This document shows positions 1 through 7,494 of a stretch of 11,208 nt of DNA, in pieces. The notes below the pieces were generated by a model. It was not told where the DNA came from and did no database searches. It saw only the letters and a list, made by a program, of their open reading frames with translations. The translations under genes were made by a program, and so were the position numbers. Position 1 is the first letter of the stretch. Each line of letters begins with the position of its first letter. This DNA comes from JBDSLU01 sp039916225 (lineage in GTDB: Bacteria; Acidobacteriota; Vicinamibacteria; Vicinamibacterales; Vicinamibacteraceae): NCBI GenBank assembly GCA_039916225.1, contig JBDSLU010000551.1, positions 1 through 11,208 of the forward strand. Direction: 5' to 3'.

Positions 1-588
1 GCCGTTGTAAGTGACGAGCACCGCCGCCTCGGCCCGCGCCCACTCGCTGACGGCGCCGATCAGCGCCTTCTCCGCAGCGAAGCTCGGAAGGACGAACTGT
101 CGGATCAGGAAGCTGCCGTCCTCGCGCGACAGCGCACACCCCACCAGGAACGCAACGGTGCCGGCCCCGCCGGAGAGGCCGGTCGTCTCGAGATCGAGAT
201 ACAGGATGCGCGCCCGTGGCGCGTCGGCCGCCGCCGGATCGCGGCCGATCAGCGCCACGTCGTCCGGCGTCACCCGCGCGTCGCGCAGCTGCAGCGAGCC
301 ATGCCAGTCGGCCGGCGCGTAGTGGCGCTCGACGACCAGCGCCTTGCCGAGCGGCCCATCGATCTCGGTGGCCCCCGCCAGCGACGCCGACAGCGGCGCG
401 TCGACCAGCGGCAGGCCGTCGTCGCCGACCGGTTCGTAGGTCAGCTCGCGCGCGCGGGCCGTGCCGGCGCCCGCCGAGCCCAGGCCGGTGGACGCCGGAC
501 CGGTCGATGCCAGACCGGTCGATGCCGGGCCGGTCGATGCCGGGCCGGTGCCCCGGACCAGCGCGCGCAGGCGATCGAGGGTGCTCAT
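1..588 (-). CDS. mrfB: MrfB/YprB-type RNase H-like 3'-5' exonuclease, C-terminus cut by window edge
   Basis: The visible 196 codons run from an ATG at 588 to the left edge without a stop, so the protein is truncated by the window. Residues 129-150 read as an ExoI motif of DEDD ribonuclease H-like exonucleases (ILYLDLETTGLSGG, acidic pair D132/E134), followed by GTVAFLVG. The last residues (TYNG) look like the start of the ExoII motif. This pattern is typical of YprB, shown in Bacillus subtilis to act with the helicase YprA in mitomycin C repair (MrfB with MrfA). The gene lies 19 bp downstream of the matching helicase on the same strand, so co-transcription is very likely. The N-terminus carries a low-complexity linker with four in-frame GPAST-like pentapeptides (about residues 15-34). 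No good Shine-Dalgarno is seen; no earlier in-frame ATG or GTG occurs after the helicase stop. Family assignment is strong; the repair role is inferred from the pairing. Confidence 0.87.
   Translation of the reverse strand, partial: MSTLDRLRALVRGTGPASTGPASTGLASTGPASTGLGSAGAGTARARELTYEPVGDDGLPLVDAPLSASLAGATEIDGPLGKALVVERHYAPADWHGSLQLRDARVTPDDVALIGRDPAAADAPRARILYLDLETTGLSGGAGTVAFLVGCALSREDGSFLIRQFVLPSFAAEKALIGAVSEWARAEAAVLVTYNG
487..546. repeat. 15-bp in-frame tandem repeat, four copies, inside mrfB
   Basis: Four consecutive 15-bp units occupy 487-501, 502-516, 517-531 and 532-546. The last two are identical (GGTCGATGCCGGGCC) and the other two differ by one to three bases. On the minus strand each unit encodes a GPAST or GLAST pentapeptide, so copy-number change would lengthen or shorten the N-terminal linker of the exonuclease without breaking the frame. 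Confidence 0.9.
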
Positions 589-607
589 CGCAGGCCCCGG
601 GCGACCA

Positions 608-3274
608 CTAGAACGGGACCTCGCCGTCGTCGATGGCCGGCCGGGCCACCGCCGCCACCGCGACACGCCCGGTGAGCCGTTCGAGCAGGTCGAGCGCGAC
701 GCGCTTGCCGCGCGGCCCGATCTCGCCGATCGGCCCGACGCACGACGGACAGCCGCGCTCGCACTCGCAGCTCGCGATCAGATCGGCGCTGGCCTCGAGC
801 AGCCGATCCTGAACCTCGAACAGGGGCCCGCTGAAGCCGATCCCGCCGGGATAGTTGTCGTAGATGAAGATCCGCGGCGCCTCCGCCGAGGCTTCGGCGC
901 CCCGAGGGCCAGACTCGCGCGGAACCGCACCGGGGTCGACCGGGGCGGCGCCCGTTCCCGGGTCGCCCTCGGCGTTGACCGAGACGCCGAGATCGTTGCG
1001 ATCGCACATCAGCAGCAGCTGCGCGATCGTCCGCATCGCCTGGGCCATCCCGCTCACGCCGTCGCGCTTCGCTTCGCTGTCGTACGGCAGCGAGGCCAGC
1101 AGGTCCTTCGGGACCGTCAGCCAGTACGACGTCGTGTGCATCTGCTGCTCGGGCAGGTCCAACTCGCCCGAGCCGACGTTCTCGTTGGTGTAGAAGCGGA
1201 TCTTCTTGAAGCCGATGACCCGCGCCACGACGTGGACCTCGCCGTGCGCGCCAGGAATCGGCACGGCTCGCCGCGCCACGGCGTCGTCGGCAACGGGACG
1301 GCTGCGCTCGTCGAGGATCGTGACCTTCGAGTACTTGATGGCGTCGGTGTAGTAGTCGCAGTCGACGCGCTTGACGTAGGCCTTGCGGTGATCGAAGTCG
1401 AAACGCTCGACGTGGAACAGCTGCCCTTCGAGGATGTAGATGGCCTTCTCGTGCAGCATCGACGGAGCGCTGGTGAAGTCGGTCTCGGCGATGACCTGCG
1501 GATCGACGGTGACATCGACGACGACGACGTTGTCCGACGACACCGACCGCAGGCTGACCGCGTCGGCCGGATAGGACTCGTGCGTCCAGTTCCACTGCCC
1601 GTCGGCCTGGTGGACGAAGCCCTCCTCGCCGAGCAGACCGAGCACCGCCTCGAGGTCTTCCTCGCCGAAGCGCTCCTTCTCCTGGAACGGCAGTTCGAAG
1701 GCCGCGCACTTGATGTGATCGAGCAGGATCTGCAGGTTGTCGGGGTTGACCAGCGCCTGCTCCGGCGACGCGCCGAAGAAGTAGTCCGGATGGCGGACGA
1801 TGAACTGATCGAGCGGCGCGCTCGAGGCGACCAGCACCGCCGCCGATCGGCCGGCGCGGCGCCCGGCCCGGCCAGCGCGCTGCCACGTCGCCGCGATCGT
1901 CCCCGGATAGCCAGCCATGATCGACGCATCGAGGGCCCCGATGTCGATGCCGAGCTCAAGCGCGCTCGTCGACACCACTGCCCGGACCGTGCCCTCGCGC
2001 AGCCCGCGTTCGATCTCACGCCGGCGCAGCGGCAGGTAGCCGCCCCGGTAGCCGCGCACCATTTCCGGCGCGCCGGGCGGGCCCTGGCAGTCCTCCTTGA
2101 GGTAGGTGGTGAGGATTTCCGTCGCCAGGCGGCTCTGCGCGAACACGATCACCTGCAGGTGGCGCCGCAGGAACTCCAGCGTGACGCGGCGGGTCTCCGC
2201 CAGGTAGGAGCGCCGGATCCCGAGCTGGCTGTTGACCACCGGCGGATTGACGAAGGCGAAGAACTTCTCCGCCCGCGGCGCGCCGCTGCGATCGACCAGC
2301 GCCATCGGCGTCTCGGTGAGGCGCTCGGCGAGGTTGACCGGGTTGGCAATCGTCGCCGACGTGCAGATGAAGACCGGCGACGATCCGTAGTGGCGGCAGA
2401 CGCGCCGCAGCCGGCGCAGGATGTTGGCGAGATGGCTGCCGAACACGCCGCGGTAGGCGTGCAGCTCGTCGATCACGACGAAGCGCAGGTTCTCGAACAG
2501 CTTGGCCCAGCGCGGATGGTGCGGCAGGATCCCGGCGTGCAGCATGTCGGGATTGCTCAGGACGATGTGCGCGCGGCCGCGGACCGCCCGGCGGGCGTCC
2601 TGCGGCGTGTCGCCGTCGTAGGTGAACACACCGATGGAGGGCGGGGTGGCCGCCCGCGCGCCGGCAGCCTCGGGCCCGTCGCTGTCCACGCCGGCCGCCT
2701 GGGTGTCGATCAGCTCGACCAGACCGTGCAGTTCCGCGAGCTGATCCTGCGCCAGGGCCTTGGTCGGGTAGAGGTAGAGCGCCCGCGTCGACGTGTCCTT
2801 GAGGATGGCGTCGAGGACCGGACCGTTGAAGCAGAGTGTCTTGCCCGACGCGGTGGGCGTGACCACGACGGCGCTCCGCCCGGCCAGCGCGTGCGCCATC
2901 GTCTCGGCCTGATGGGTGTAGAGCTCACGGATGCCGCGCGTCGCCAGCGCCCCGACCAGCCGCCCATCGAGGCCCTCGGGCATCGGCGCGAACATCGCCG
3001 GCGCCGCTGGCAGGCGCCGGACAGCGGTGACCACGACGTCGCCCGAAACGGTGGCGTGCGGGTCGAGCAGGCCTTCGCCGGGCACCGCCGTGCCGGGTCC
3101 GGCCGTCGGGGCCTCGAGGAGGGCGCGCGTACCGCCGGTACCCGGCCCGAGACGGGCCAGCGCGTCGAGGATCGCCTGTTCCGTGTTCGCCGACTTGGTG
3201 ATCGGCAAAGCCGCCGACGGCGCTGGCACCAACGTCCGGTCCAGGGTGTTGCGGGACGAGGGCGGCGGGGGCAT
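608..3274 (-). CDS. mrfA: MrfA/YprA-type DEAH-like superfamily 2 helicase with DUF1998 C-terminal zinc-cluster domain
   Basis: The 888-residue product has a full set of SF2 helicase motifs. These are PTASGKT (Walker A, 140-146), LYPTKALAQDQ (Ia, 168-178), IDELHAYRG (motif II, 268-276), TSATIANP (III, 305-312), STSALELGIDIG (V, 435-446) and QRAGRAGR (VI, 465-472). The C-terminal domain ends in a cysteine cluster C836-x-C838-x3-C842-x2-C845, as expected for the DUF1998 region of MrfA, where four cysteines coordinate a metal. B. subtilis MrfA is a 3'-5' DNA helicase that works with MrfB in excision repair of mitomycin adducts; the neighbour downstream is the MrfB homologue. Two Ala/Gly/Pro-rich segments (about 190-212, and another shortly before the YDNYPGG motif) look like lineage-specific insertions. 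The frame stays open upstream to an ATG at 3367, but the extra 31 residues look non-homologous and would invade the promoter gap, so ATG 3274 is preferred. Its ribosome-binding site is weak. Confidence 0.92.
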   Translation of the reverse strand: MPPPPSSRNTLDRTLVPAPSAALPITKSANTEQAILDALARLGPGTGGTRALLEAPTAGPGTAVPGEGLLDPHATVSGDVVVTAVRRLPAAPAMFAPMPEGLDGRLVGALATRGIRELYTHQAETMAHALAGRSAVVVTPTASGKTLCFNGPVLDAILKDTSTRALYLYPTKALAQDQLAELHGLVELIDTQAAGVDSDGPEAAGARAATPPSIGVFTYDGDTPQDARRAVRGRAHIVLSNPDMLHAGILPHHPRWAKLFENLRFVVIDELHAYRGVFGSHLANILRRLRRVCRHYGSSPVFICTSATIANPVNLAERLTETPMALVDRSGAPRAEKFFAFVNPPVVNSQLGIRRSYLAETRRVTLEFLRRHLQVIVFAQSRLATEILTTYLKEDCQGPPGAPEMVRGYRGGYLPLRRREIERGLREGTVRAVVSTSALELGIDIGALDASIMAGYPGTIAATWQRAGRAGRRAGRSAAVLVASSAPLDQFIVRHPDYFFGASPEQALVNPDNLQILLDHIKCAAFELPFQEKERFGEEDLEAVLGLLGEEGFVHQADGQWNWTHESYPADAVSLRSVSSDNVVVVDVTVDPQVIAETDFTSAPSMLHEKAIYILEGQLFHVERFDFDHRKAYVKRVDCDYYTDAIKYSKVTILDERSRPVADDAVARRAVPIPGAHGEVHVVARVIGFKKIRFYTNENVGSGELDLPEQQMHTTSYWLTVPKDLLASLPYDSEAKRDGVSGMAQAMRTIAQLLLMCDRNDLGVSVNAEGDPGTGAAPVDPGAVPRESGPRGAEASAEAPRIFIYDNYPGGIGFSGPLFEVQDRLLEASADLIASCECERGCPSCVGPIGEIGPRGKRVALDLLERLTGRVAVAAVARPAIDDGEVPF

Positions 3275-3407
3275 GTCGTGTCCACACACCGTAGCAGCCG
3301 ACGCCGGCACGATCAAGAGGCGAAAGCGGGTGGGAACCGCCCGTTTGCCGCGCCTCATCTGCCGCACGTCGCAGTAATGCTAGGATTCCCGTCCCTAGCT
3401 CTGCCTT
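3275..3407. other. Divergent intergenic region between mrfA and the GT-C-like gene
   Basis: This 133-bp gap separates two divergently transcribed genes and must hold both promoters if the chosen starts are right. The plus side has a weak candidate pair, CTGCCG at 3359-3364 and TAGGAT at 3381-3386 with a 16-bp spacer. It overlaps the inverted repeat listed separately. No convincing promoter was found on the minus side. No coding potential beyond a possible mrfA N-terminal extension is seen. Confidence 0.5.
3379..3399. promoter_or_regulatory. Perfect 6-bp inverted repeat (GCTAGG-N9-CCTAGC) just before the GT-C-like gene
   Basis: GCTAGG (3379-3384) and CCTAGC (3394-3399) are perfect inverted copies around a 9-nt spacer. 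The repeat ends 8 nt before the ATG at 3408, exactly where a Shine-Dalgarno would be expected, and covers the weak -10-like TAGGAT. It could be a repressor operator or a transcript hairpin limiting ribosome access. CTAG is typically rare in bacterial DNA, which makes two copies in 21 bp stand out. Function is inference. Confidence 0.4.
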
Positions 3408-5402
3408 ATGGCCCGTCGCGTGGGGCGGCACGCCGCCATCTTCGTGGGGTTCCTTCTCGTGGCCATCGTCGCCACGTGGCCGTTGGTGCGTCATCTCGAC
3501 GACGCCTTCACCGGCCCTCCGGGCGGCGACACCGGCGTCTACGTCTGGAACGCCTGGGTCTTCACGCACGAGCTGCAACAAGGCCGGCTGCCCTTCTACA
3601 CGACGTCGATCCTGGGCGGCACGCCCGACGCCCCCCCCGCCAACCTCAGCCTGCACAACTACACGACCGCGGCCAACGTGTTGGCCTGGCCCCTGATCCC
3701 GCTGGTCGGCCTGGTCGCGGCGTTCAATCTCGTCTTCCTCTTCAACATCGCGCTCTCGGGCTATGCCGCCTGGCTGCTCACGCGCGAGATGACCGGCCGC
3801 GACGCCGAATCGCTGCTGGCGGGTCTGGTGTTCGCGCTGTCGCCGGTGCTGATTGCCCGGGGTGTCGGCCACTACAGCCTCGTGGCCGCGGCGCCGTTGC
3901 CGATCTTCGCGCTGCTGCTACGGCGGCTCGGAGCCACCGGGCAGGTCCGCTACGCCTTCGCGCTCGGCGCGGTCGTGGCCTGGGCCACCTGCTCGGACGC
4001 CTACTACGGCATCTTCTGTCTGCTGATGGCGGGCGTGAACCTGCTCATCCAGTTCGTCAGCATCGAGCGCGCCGTCGACATGCCGGTCATCCGGATCGTC
4101 GGCCTGCGCCGCACCCTGGATGTGCTGCTCGTCGCGCTGGGCAGCTTCGTCCTGGCCATCGCGCTGCGCGGTGGCGGCACCGTGAGCGTCCTCGGCATCA
4201 GCATCCGCGCCAACACGCTCTACACGCCGATGCTGATCCTCACCGTGCTGGTGCTCGCCCGGCTGGTGCTCACCCGGCGGCCGCGACTGTCGCTGCGCCC
4301 CGACTCGCGCCCGTTCGCCACGGCCCGGGCCATCGCCGCCGCCGGCGTCGTCATGGCTCTGCTGCTGGCCCCGGTCCTCTACGCGTTCGGCGATCAGGTG
4401 TTCAGCGGCAACGCCGACCTGTCGGCGCCGCTGTGGCGGAGCAGCCCGCGCGGCGTCGATTTGCTCGCGCTGATCCTGCCCAACCCCAATCACGCCCTGT
4501 GGGGCGCCACCATGCAGGACTGGCTGACGGGATGGGCGCAGCGCGGCGACGCGTTCCCCGAGGCCGTGGGATCGGTCTCGCTGGTGGCGATCGCCCTGCT
4601 GATCGCGGCCTGGGCGCGCTTCGGCTGGCGGCCGTCACGGATCCGCATCGGCGCGACCGTCTTCTACGCCCTGCTCGCGCTCGGCCCGTTCGTCTACGTC
4701 GCCGGCATCAACACGCAAATCCCGATGCCGTGGAGCGTGCTGCGCTACGTTCCGATCCTCGGCATGGTGCGCTCGCCCGGTCGCTTCAGCGTGCTCGTCG
4801 CGATGTGCGTGGCCATCCTCCTGGCCCAGGCGCTCGCCCACCTCGGCCGCCGCTACCCCGAACGGCGCCGTCAGATCCTGGCGACGGTCGGCGTGCTGCT
4901 GGCGATCGAGCTGATTCCCGGACCGCGGACGCTCTACTCGGCCAGCATCCCGGCCCTCTACCAGGCCATCGCCAGCGATCCCCGGCCCGACATCCGCGTC
5001 CTCGAGCTGCCGGTGGGCCTCCGTGACGGCACCAGCTCGATGGGGAACTTCTCGGCGCGCACCCAGTATTTCCAGACCGCGCACGGCAAGGCGATCATCG
5101 GCGGCTATCTGTCCCGCGTGTCGCCGCGGCGCCGCCGCGATGCCAGCCGGGCCCCGGTCCTGAGCGCGTTGTTCACGCTGAGCGAGGGACGCGAGCTGAC
5201 CGCCGAGCAGGAAGTGGCGGCGCGTGGTCGGGCCGACGAGTTCCTGCGGCGCTCACGTCTGGGCTACGTGGTCATCGACGAGACGCTCGCCTCGCCGGGG
5301 CTGGTCGACTTCTCGATCGACCTGCTCGGGCTCACTCTCGTGGCGCGCGAGGGTCCGCTGGCGCTGTACGTCCCGCGAGCAGAGCCGCCACCAGGCCGCT
5401 GA
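3408..5402 (+). CDS. Polytopic membrane protein, GT-C-fold glycosyltransferase-like
   Basis: The 664-residue protein starts with a membrane segment (about 9-26). A loop rich in acidic and aromatic residues follows (GGDTGVYVWNAW, 39-50), the place where GT-C enzymes keep their catalytic aspartate. Many hydrophobic segments then follow up to about residue 500, including AFNLVFLFNIALSGYAAWLL near 105-124 and a GHYSLVAAAPLPIFALLL segment near 154-171. The last 150 or so residues are mostly soluble, with the striking stretch YFQTAHGKAIIGGYLSR. I recall this tail from uncharacterised large membrane proteins of Acidobacteriota and Planctomycetota, often labelled glycosyltransferase or hypothetical. 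A role moving a sugar from a polyprenyl-phosphate carrier onto an envelope glycan is plausible but unproven. No clear Shine-Dalgarno precedes the ATG. The 3' end overlaps the convergent symporter gene by 71 bp. Confidence 0.82.
   Translation: MARRVGRHAAIFVGFLLVAIVATWPLVRHLDDAFTGPPGGDTGVYVWNAWVFTHELQQGRLPFYTTSILGGTPDAPPANLSLHNYTTAANVLAWPLIPLVGLVAAFNLVFLFNIALSGYAAWLLTREMTGRDAESLLAGLVFALSPVLIARGVGHYSLVAAAPLPIFALLLRRLGATGQVRYAFALGAVVAWATCSDAYYGIFCLLMAGVNLLIQFVSIERAVDMPVIRIVGLRRTLDVLLVALGSFVLAIALRGGGTVSVLGISIRANTLYTPMLILTVLVLARLVLTRRPRLSLRPDSRPFATARAIAAAGVVMALLLAPVLYAFGDQVFSGNADLSAPLWRSSPRGVDLLALILPNPNHALWGATMQDWLTGWAQRGDAFPEAVGSVSLVAIALLIAAWARFGWRPSRIRIGATVFYALLALGPFVYVAGINTQIPMPWSVLRYVPILGMVRSPGRFSVLVAMCVAILLAQALAHLGRRYPERRRQILATVGVLLAIELIPGPRTLYSASIPALYQAIASDPRPDIRVLELPVGLRDGTSSMGNFSARTQYFQTAHGKAIIGGYLSRVSPRRRRDASRAPVLSALFTLSEGRELTAEQEVAARGRADEFLRRSRLGYVVIDETLASPGLVDFSIDLLGLTLVAREGPLALYVPRAEPPPGR
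5332..5402. other. 71-bp convergent coding overlap
   Basis: The plus-strand membrane-protein gene ends with TGA at 5400-5402 and the minus-strand symporter gene ends with TGA at 5334-5332, so both proteins use these 71 bp. For the symporter this encodes the end of the last hydrophobic segment plus the polar tail. For the membrane protein it encodes the last 23 residues. There is no room for a bidirectional terminator between the genes. Confidence 0.88.
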
Positions 5403-6693
5403 GCCCGACCAGGCCGACCATGTTCGGGAACACCTGCAGGGCGTTCATCAGGTCGCCCCAGGCCCACACGACGTCGACCTTCGACACCGCGCCGAACGGA
5501 ATCAGCAGGCAGTAGATCCACCGATACGGCACCGTGACGCGGCGGCCGAGCAGGTACTCGAGGAACTGCTCGCCGTAGTAGGCCCAGCCGATGAGCGTGG
5601 TGTAGCCGAACAGGAAGACGCAGAAGGTTACTACCCACCCGCCGACGCCGGGCATCGCCGCTTCGAAGGCGACCACGACCGCGCCGGCGCCGCGCTCGGT
5701 GCCCTGCCACGCCCCCGTCAGCAGCAGCGCCAGCGCGCTGATCGTCGAGGTGACGAACGAGACGATGAACACTTCGAGCACCGCGTGCAGCCCCTGTTGC
5801 ACCGGCTCGCGGCTGCCGGCCGTCCCGTAGGCGACGGCCGCGGTGCCGTAACCGGCTTCGTTGGCGTAGATGCCGCGGGCCAGCCCGTAGCGCAGCGCGA
5901 CCAGCATCGCGACGCCACCCGATCCGCCGGCGACGGCGCGGGTCGAGAACGCCTCGGTGACGACCAGCGTGAGCACCTCGGGCAGTCGTGATCCGTAACT
6001 GACGATCACGACCAGCCCGCCGATCAGATAGAGCCCGACCTTGAGCGGCGAGAGCCGTTCGACGACGCGGCCGATCGATTTCAGGCCGCCGATGATCACC
6101 AGCCACGTCAGGACGGCGAGGACGATCCCCGAGACCAGGGTCGGCACGCCGACCTGCTTGCGCAGGACGTCGGCGATCGAGTTGGGCTGGGTGAATGGCG
6201 TGGTCGTCAGGGCCGCCACACCGGCGACGAAAGCATAGATCCAGGCCAGGGCCGGCGAGCCCAGTCCGTCGCGCAGGTAGTACATCGGGCCGGTCGAGAT
6301 GCCCTCGGCGTTCGACACGCGGAACTGTCGGCCGAGGATCGCCTCGGTCAGCTTGATGGCCATCGCCACCAGGCCGTAGCACCAGATCCAGAACAGCGCG
6401 CCAGGCCCGCCGGAGATGATCGCCGTGGCGACGCCGGCGACGTTGCCGGTGCCGATCGACGCGGCGAGCGCGGTCATGAACGCCTGGAACGGCGTCAGCG
6501 CCCCGCGGGTGGCGGACGACTCGCGCCCCATCGCCGCGCGCAGCGCGTCGGGAAAGCGGCGGAACTGGACGAAGCGGTAGCGGACCGTGAGGAACAGGCC
6601 GGCCCCGAACAGCAGGACCACGATCCACGGCATGAACAGCGCGTCGGCCGCGGCTTCGATTCCCCTCGACGCGGCCGCCATCAGCTCGTTCAT
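5332..6693 (-). CDS. AGCS-family sodium:alanine/glycine symporter
   Basis: The 453-residue protein matches the usual length and features of the alanine or glycine:cation symporter family (TC 2.A.25). It has the signature GTGNVAGVATAI at 81-92, SGGPGALFWIW at 94-104, and the late motif RGIYANEAGYGTAA at 273-286. About ten or more hydrophobic segments are visible, as expected for an inner-membrane importer of small neutral amino acids driven by Na+ or H+. The ATG at 6693 is preceded by GAGG (6699-6702) at a 5-nt spacing. That site overlaps the TGA of the upstream SDR gene, so translation is probably coupled to it. The protein's C-terminal 23 or so codons are encoded opposite the 3' end of the convergent membrane-protein gene. 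The exact substrate cannot be read from sequence. Confidence 0.95.
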   Translation of the reverse strand: MNELMAAASRGIEAAADALFMPWIVVLLFGAGLFLTVRYRFVQFRRFPDALRAAMGRESSATRGALTPFQAFMTALAASIGTGNVAGVATAIISGGPGALFWIWCYGLVAMAIKLTEAILGRQFRVSNAEGISTGPMYYLRDGLGSPALAWIYAFVAGVAALTTTPFTQPNSIADVLRKQVGVPTLVSGIVLAVLTWLVIIGGLKSIGRVVERLSPLKVGLYLIGGLVVIVSYGSRLPEVLTLVVTEAFSTRAVAGGSGGVAMLVALRYGLARGIYANEAGYGTAAVAYGTAGSREPVQQGLHAVLEVFIVSFVTSTISALALLLTGAWQGTERGAGAVVVAFEAAMPGVGGWVVTFCVFLFGYTTLIGWAYYGEQFLEYLLGRRVTVPYRWIYCLLIPFGAVSKVDVVWAWGDLMNALQVFPNMVGLVGLSGLVAALLAGRTAPADPRAPRE

Positions 6694-6698
6694 CGCAT

Positions 6699-6702
6699 CC
6701 TC
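6699..6702 (-). promoter_or_regulatory. Shine-Dalgarno GAGG of the symporter, overlapping the SDR stop codon
   Basis: On the minus strand the sequence reads TTTGAGGATGCGATG. The SDR stop TGA (6703-6701) shares bases with GAGG (6702-6699), which lies 5 nt before the symporter ATG. This supports the symporter start and suggests coupled translation of the two genes. Confidence 0.75.
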
Positions 6703-7486
6703 AAATGTTGGAGCGTCCCTGGCAGCCGTCGACCGGAATGCACGCGCCGCTCACCCAGCTCGCCCGCGGCGAGGAGAGCCACGCGACGGCGTCGCCGACT
6801 TCCTCCGCGCGCCCGAAGCGCCCGAACGGCAGTTCGCGGGTGACGAAATCGGCGATGCCGGCCGGATCCGCCTGCTGACGCTGGTGCCACGAGCCACCCG
6901 GGAAGAGGATCGAGCCGGGGGCGATGGTGTTGACGCGGATGTTCTTCGCCGCCAGCTCGCGCGCGAGCGCCTTGCCCAGACTGATCTCCGCTGCCTTGAC
7001 GACGTTGTAGGTGAGCCGCCCGCCGGCCTCGCGTCCGTAGATCGAGGCGATCAGCACGATCGATCCGCCGCCGCGGCGGATCATGTGCGGCACCGCGGCG
7101 CGGGAGGCGCGGACGGCCGGATACAGCGTGTAGTCCAGTGCTTCCTGCCAGGCCGCGTCCGGCGTGTCGACCAGGCCGGCCCCCTTGGCCATGCCGACGT
7201 TGTTGACCAGGACGTCGACGCCGCCGAAATGGGCCGCCGCGCGCTCGACGAGCGACGCCGGACCGTCGACGGTCGACAGGTCGACGGGCACCGCCAGGAC
7301 GCGATCGCCGCCCGACGAACCAGCGGCGGCGACGACCTGTACGCGCGCCGCCTCGAGCCGGGCCGCGTCGCGGCCGCACAGGACGACCCGCGCCCCTTCG
7401 GCGGCAAGGGCGGTGGCACTGGCCAGGCCGAGACCGCGGCTCGATCCGGTGACGATGGCGACGGTGTCGCGAAGCTGGAGATCCAT
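6701..7486 (-). CDS. Short-chain dehydrogenase/reductase (FabG-like classical SDR)
   Basis: The 261-residue protein has all hallmarks of a classical SDR. The glycine-rich cofactor motif TGSSRGLG is at 13-20, the structural NNVG (variant of NNAG) at 95-98, and catalytic S148 (LIASIYG) with Y160 and K164 (YNVVK). A typical IRVNTIAPG turn at 183-191 and a SGACIPVDGC end complete it. R39 in LCGRD, just after the second strand, favours NADP(H), but this is only suggestive. Such enzymes reduce or oxidise a carbonyl/hydroxyl group on a wide range of substrates, so the substrate is unknown. ATG 7486 is chosen because upstream in-frame sequence lies inside the preceding methyltransferase gene. It starts 8 bp after that gene's stop without a clear Shine-Dalgarno, and the symporter starts 7 bp downstream, so all three genes probably form one operon. 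Confidence 0.95.
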   Translation of the reverse strand: MDLQLRDTVAIVTGSSRGLGLASATALAAEGARVVLCGRDAARLEAARVQVVAAAGSSGGDRVLAVPVDLSTVDGPASLVERAAAHFGGVDVLVNNVGMAKGAGLVDTPDAAWQEALDYTLYPAVRASRAAVPHMIRRGGGSIVLIASIYGREAGGRLTYNVVKAAEISLGKALARELAAKNIRVNTIAPGSILFPGGSWHQRQQADPAGIADFVTRELPFGRFGRAEEVGDAVAWLSSPRASWVSGACIPVDGCQGRSNI

Positions 7487-7494
7487 GACAACAA

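Noticed and set aside
585..1886. A second minus-strand open frame of 433 codons inside mrfA
   Set aside because: It overlaps the C-terminal half of the helicase, whose motifs are continuous in the main frame; the alternative product has only Arg-rich low-complexity sequence.
3272..3367. mrfA start at ATG 3367 with a 31-residue N-terminal extension
   Set aside because: The extra residues show no helicase-family pattern and would take up most of the divergent promoter gap; ATG 3274 gives a normal N-terminus.
461..5026. A plus-strand open frame of 1521 codons antisense to mrfA and continuing across the GT-C-like gene
   Set aside because: Composition is Arg/Asp/Ala/Gly-rich without any domain pattern. 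It is the shadow of the GC-rich third-position bias of the real genes on the other strand and frame, and it spans two well-supported genes.
5264..6628. A 454-codon minus-strand frame parallel to the symporter gene
   Set aside because: It is a frame shadow of the AGCS symporter, which carries all family motifs in its own frame.
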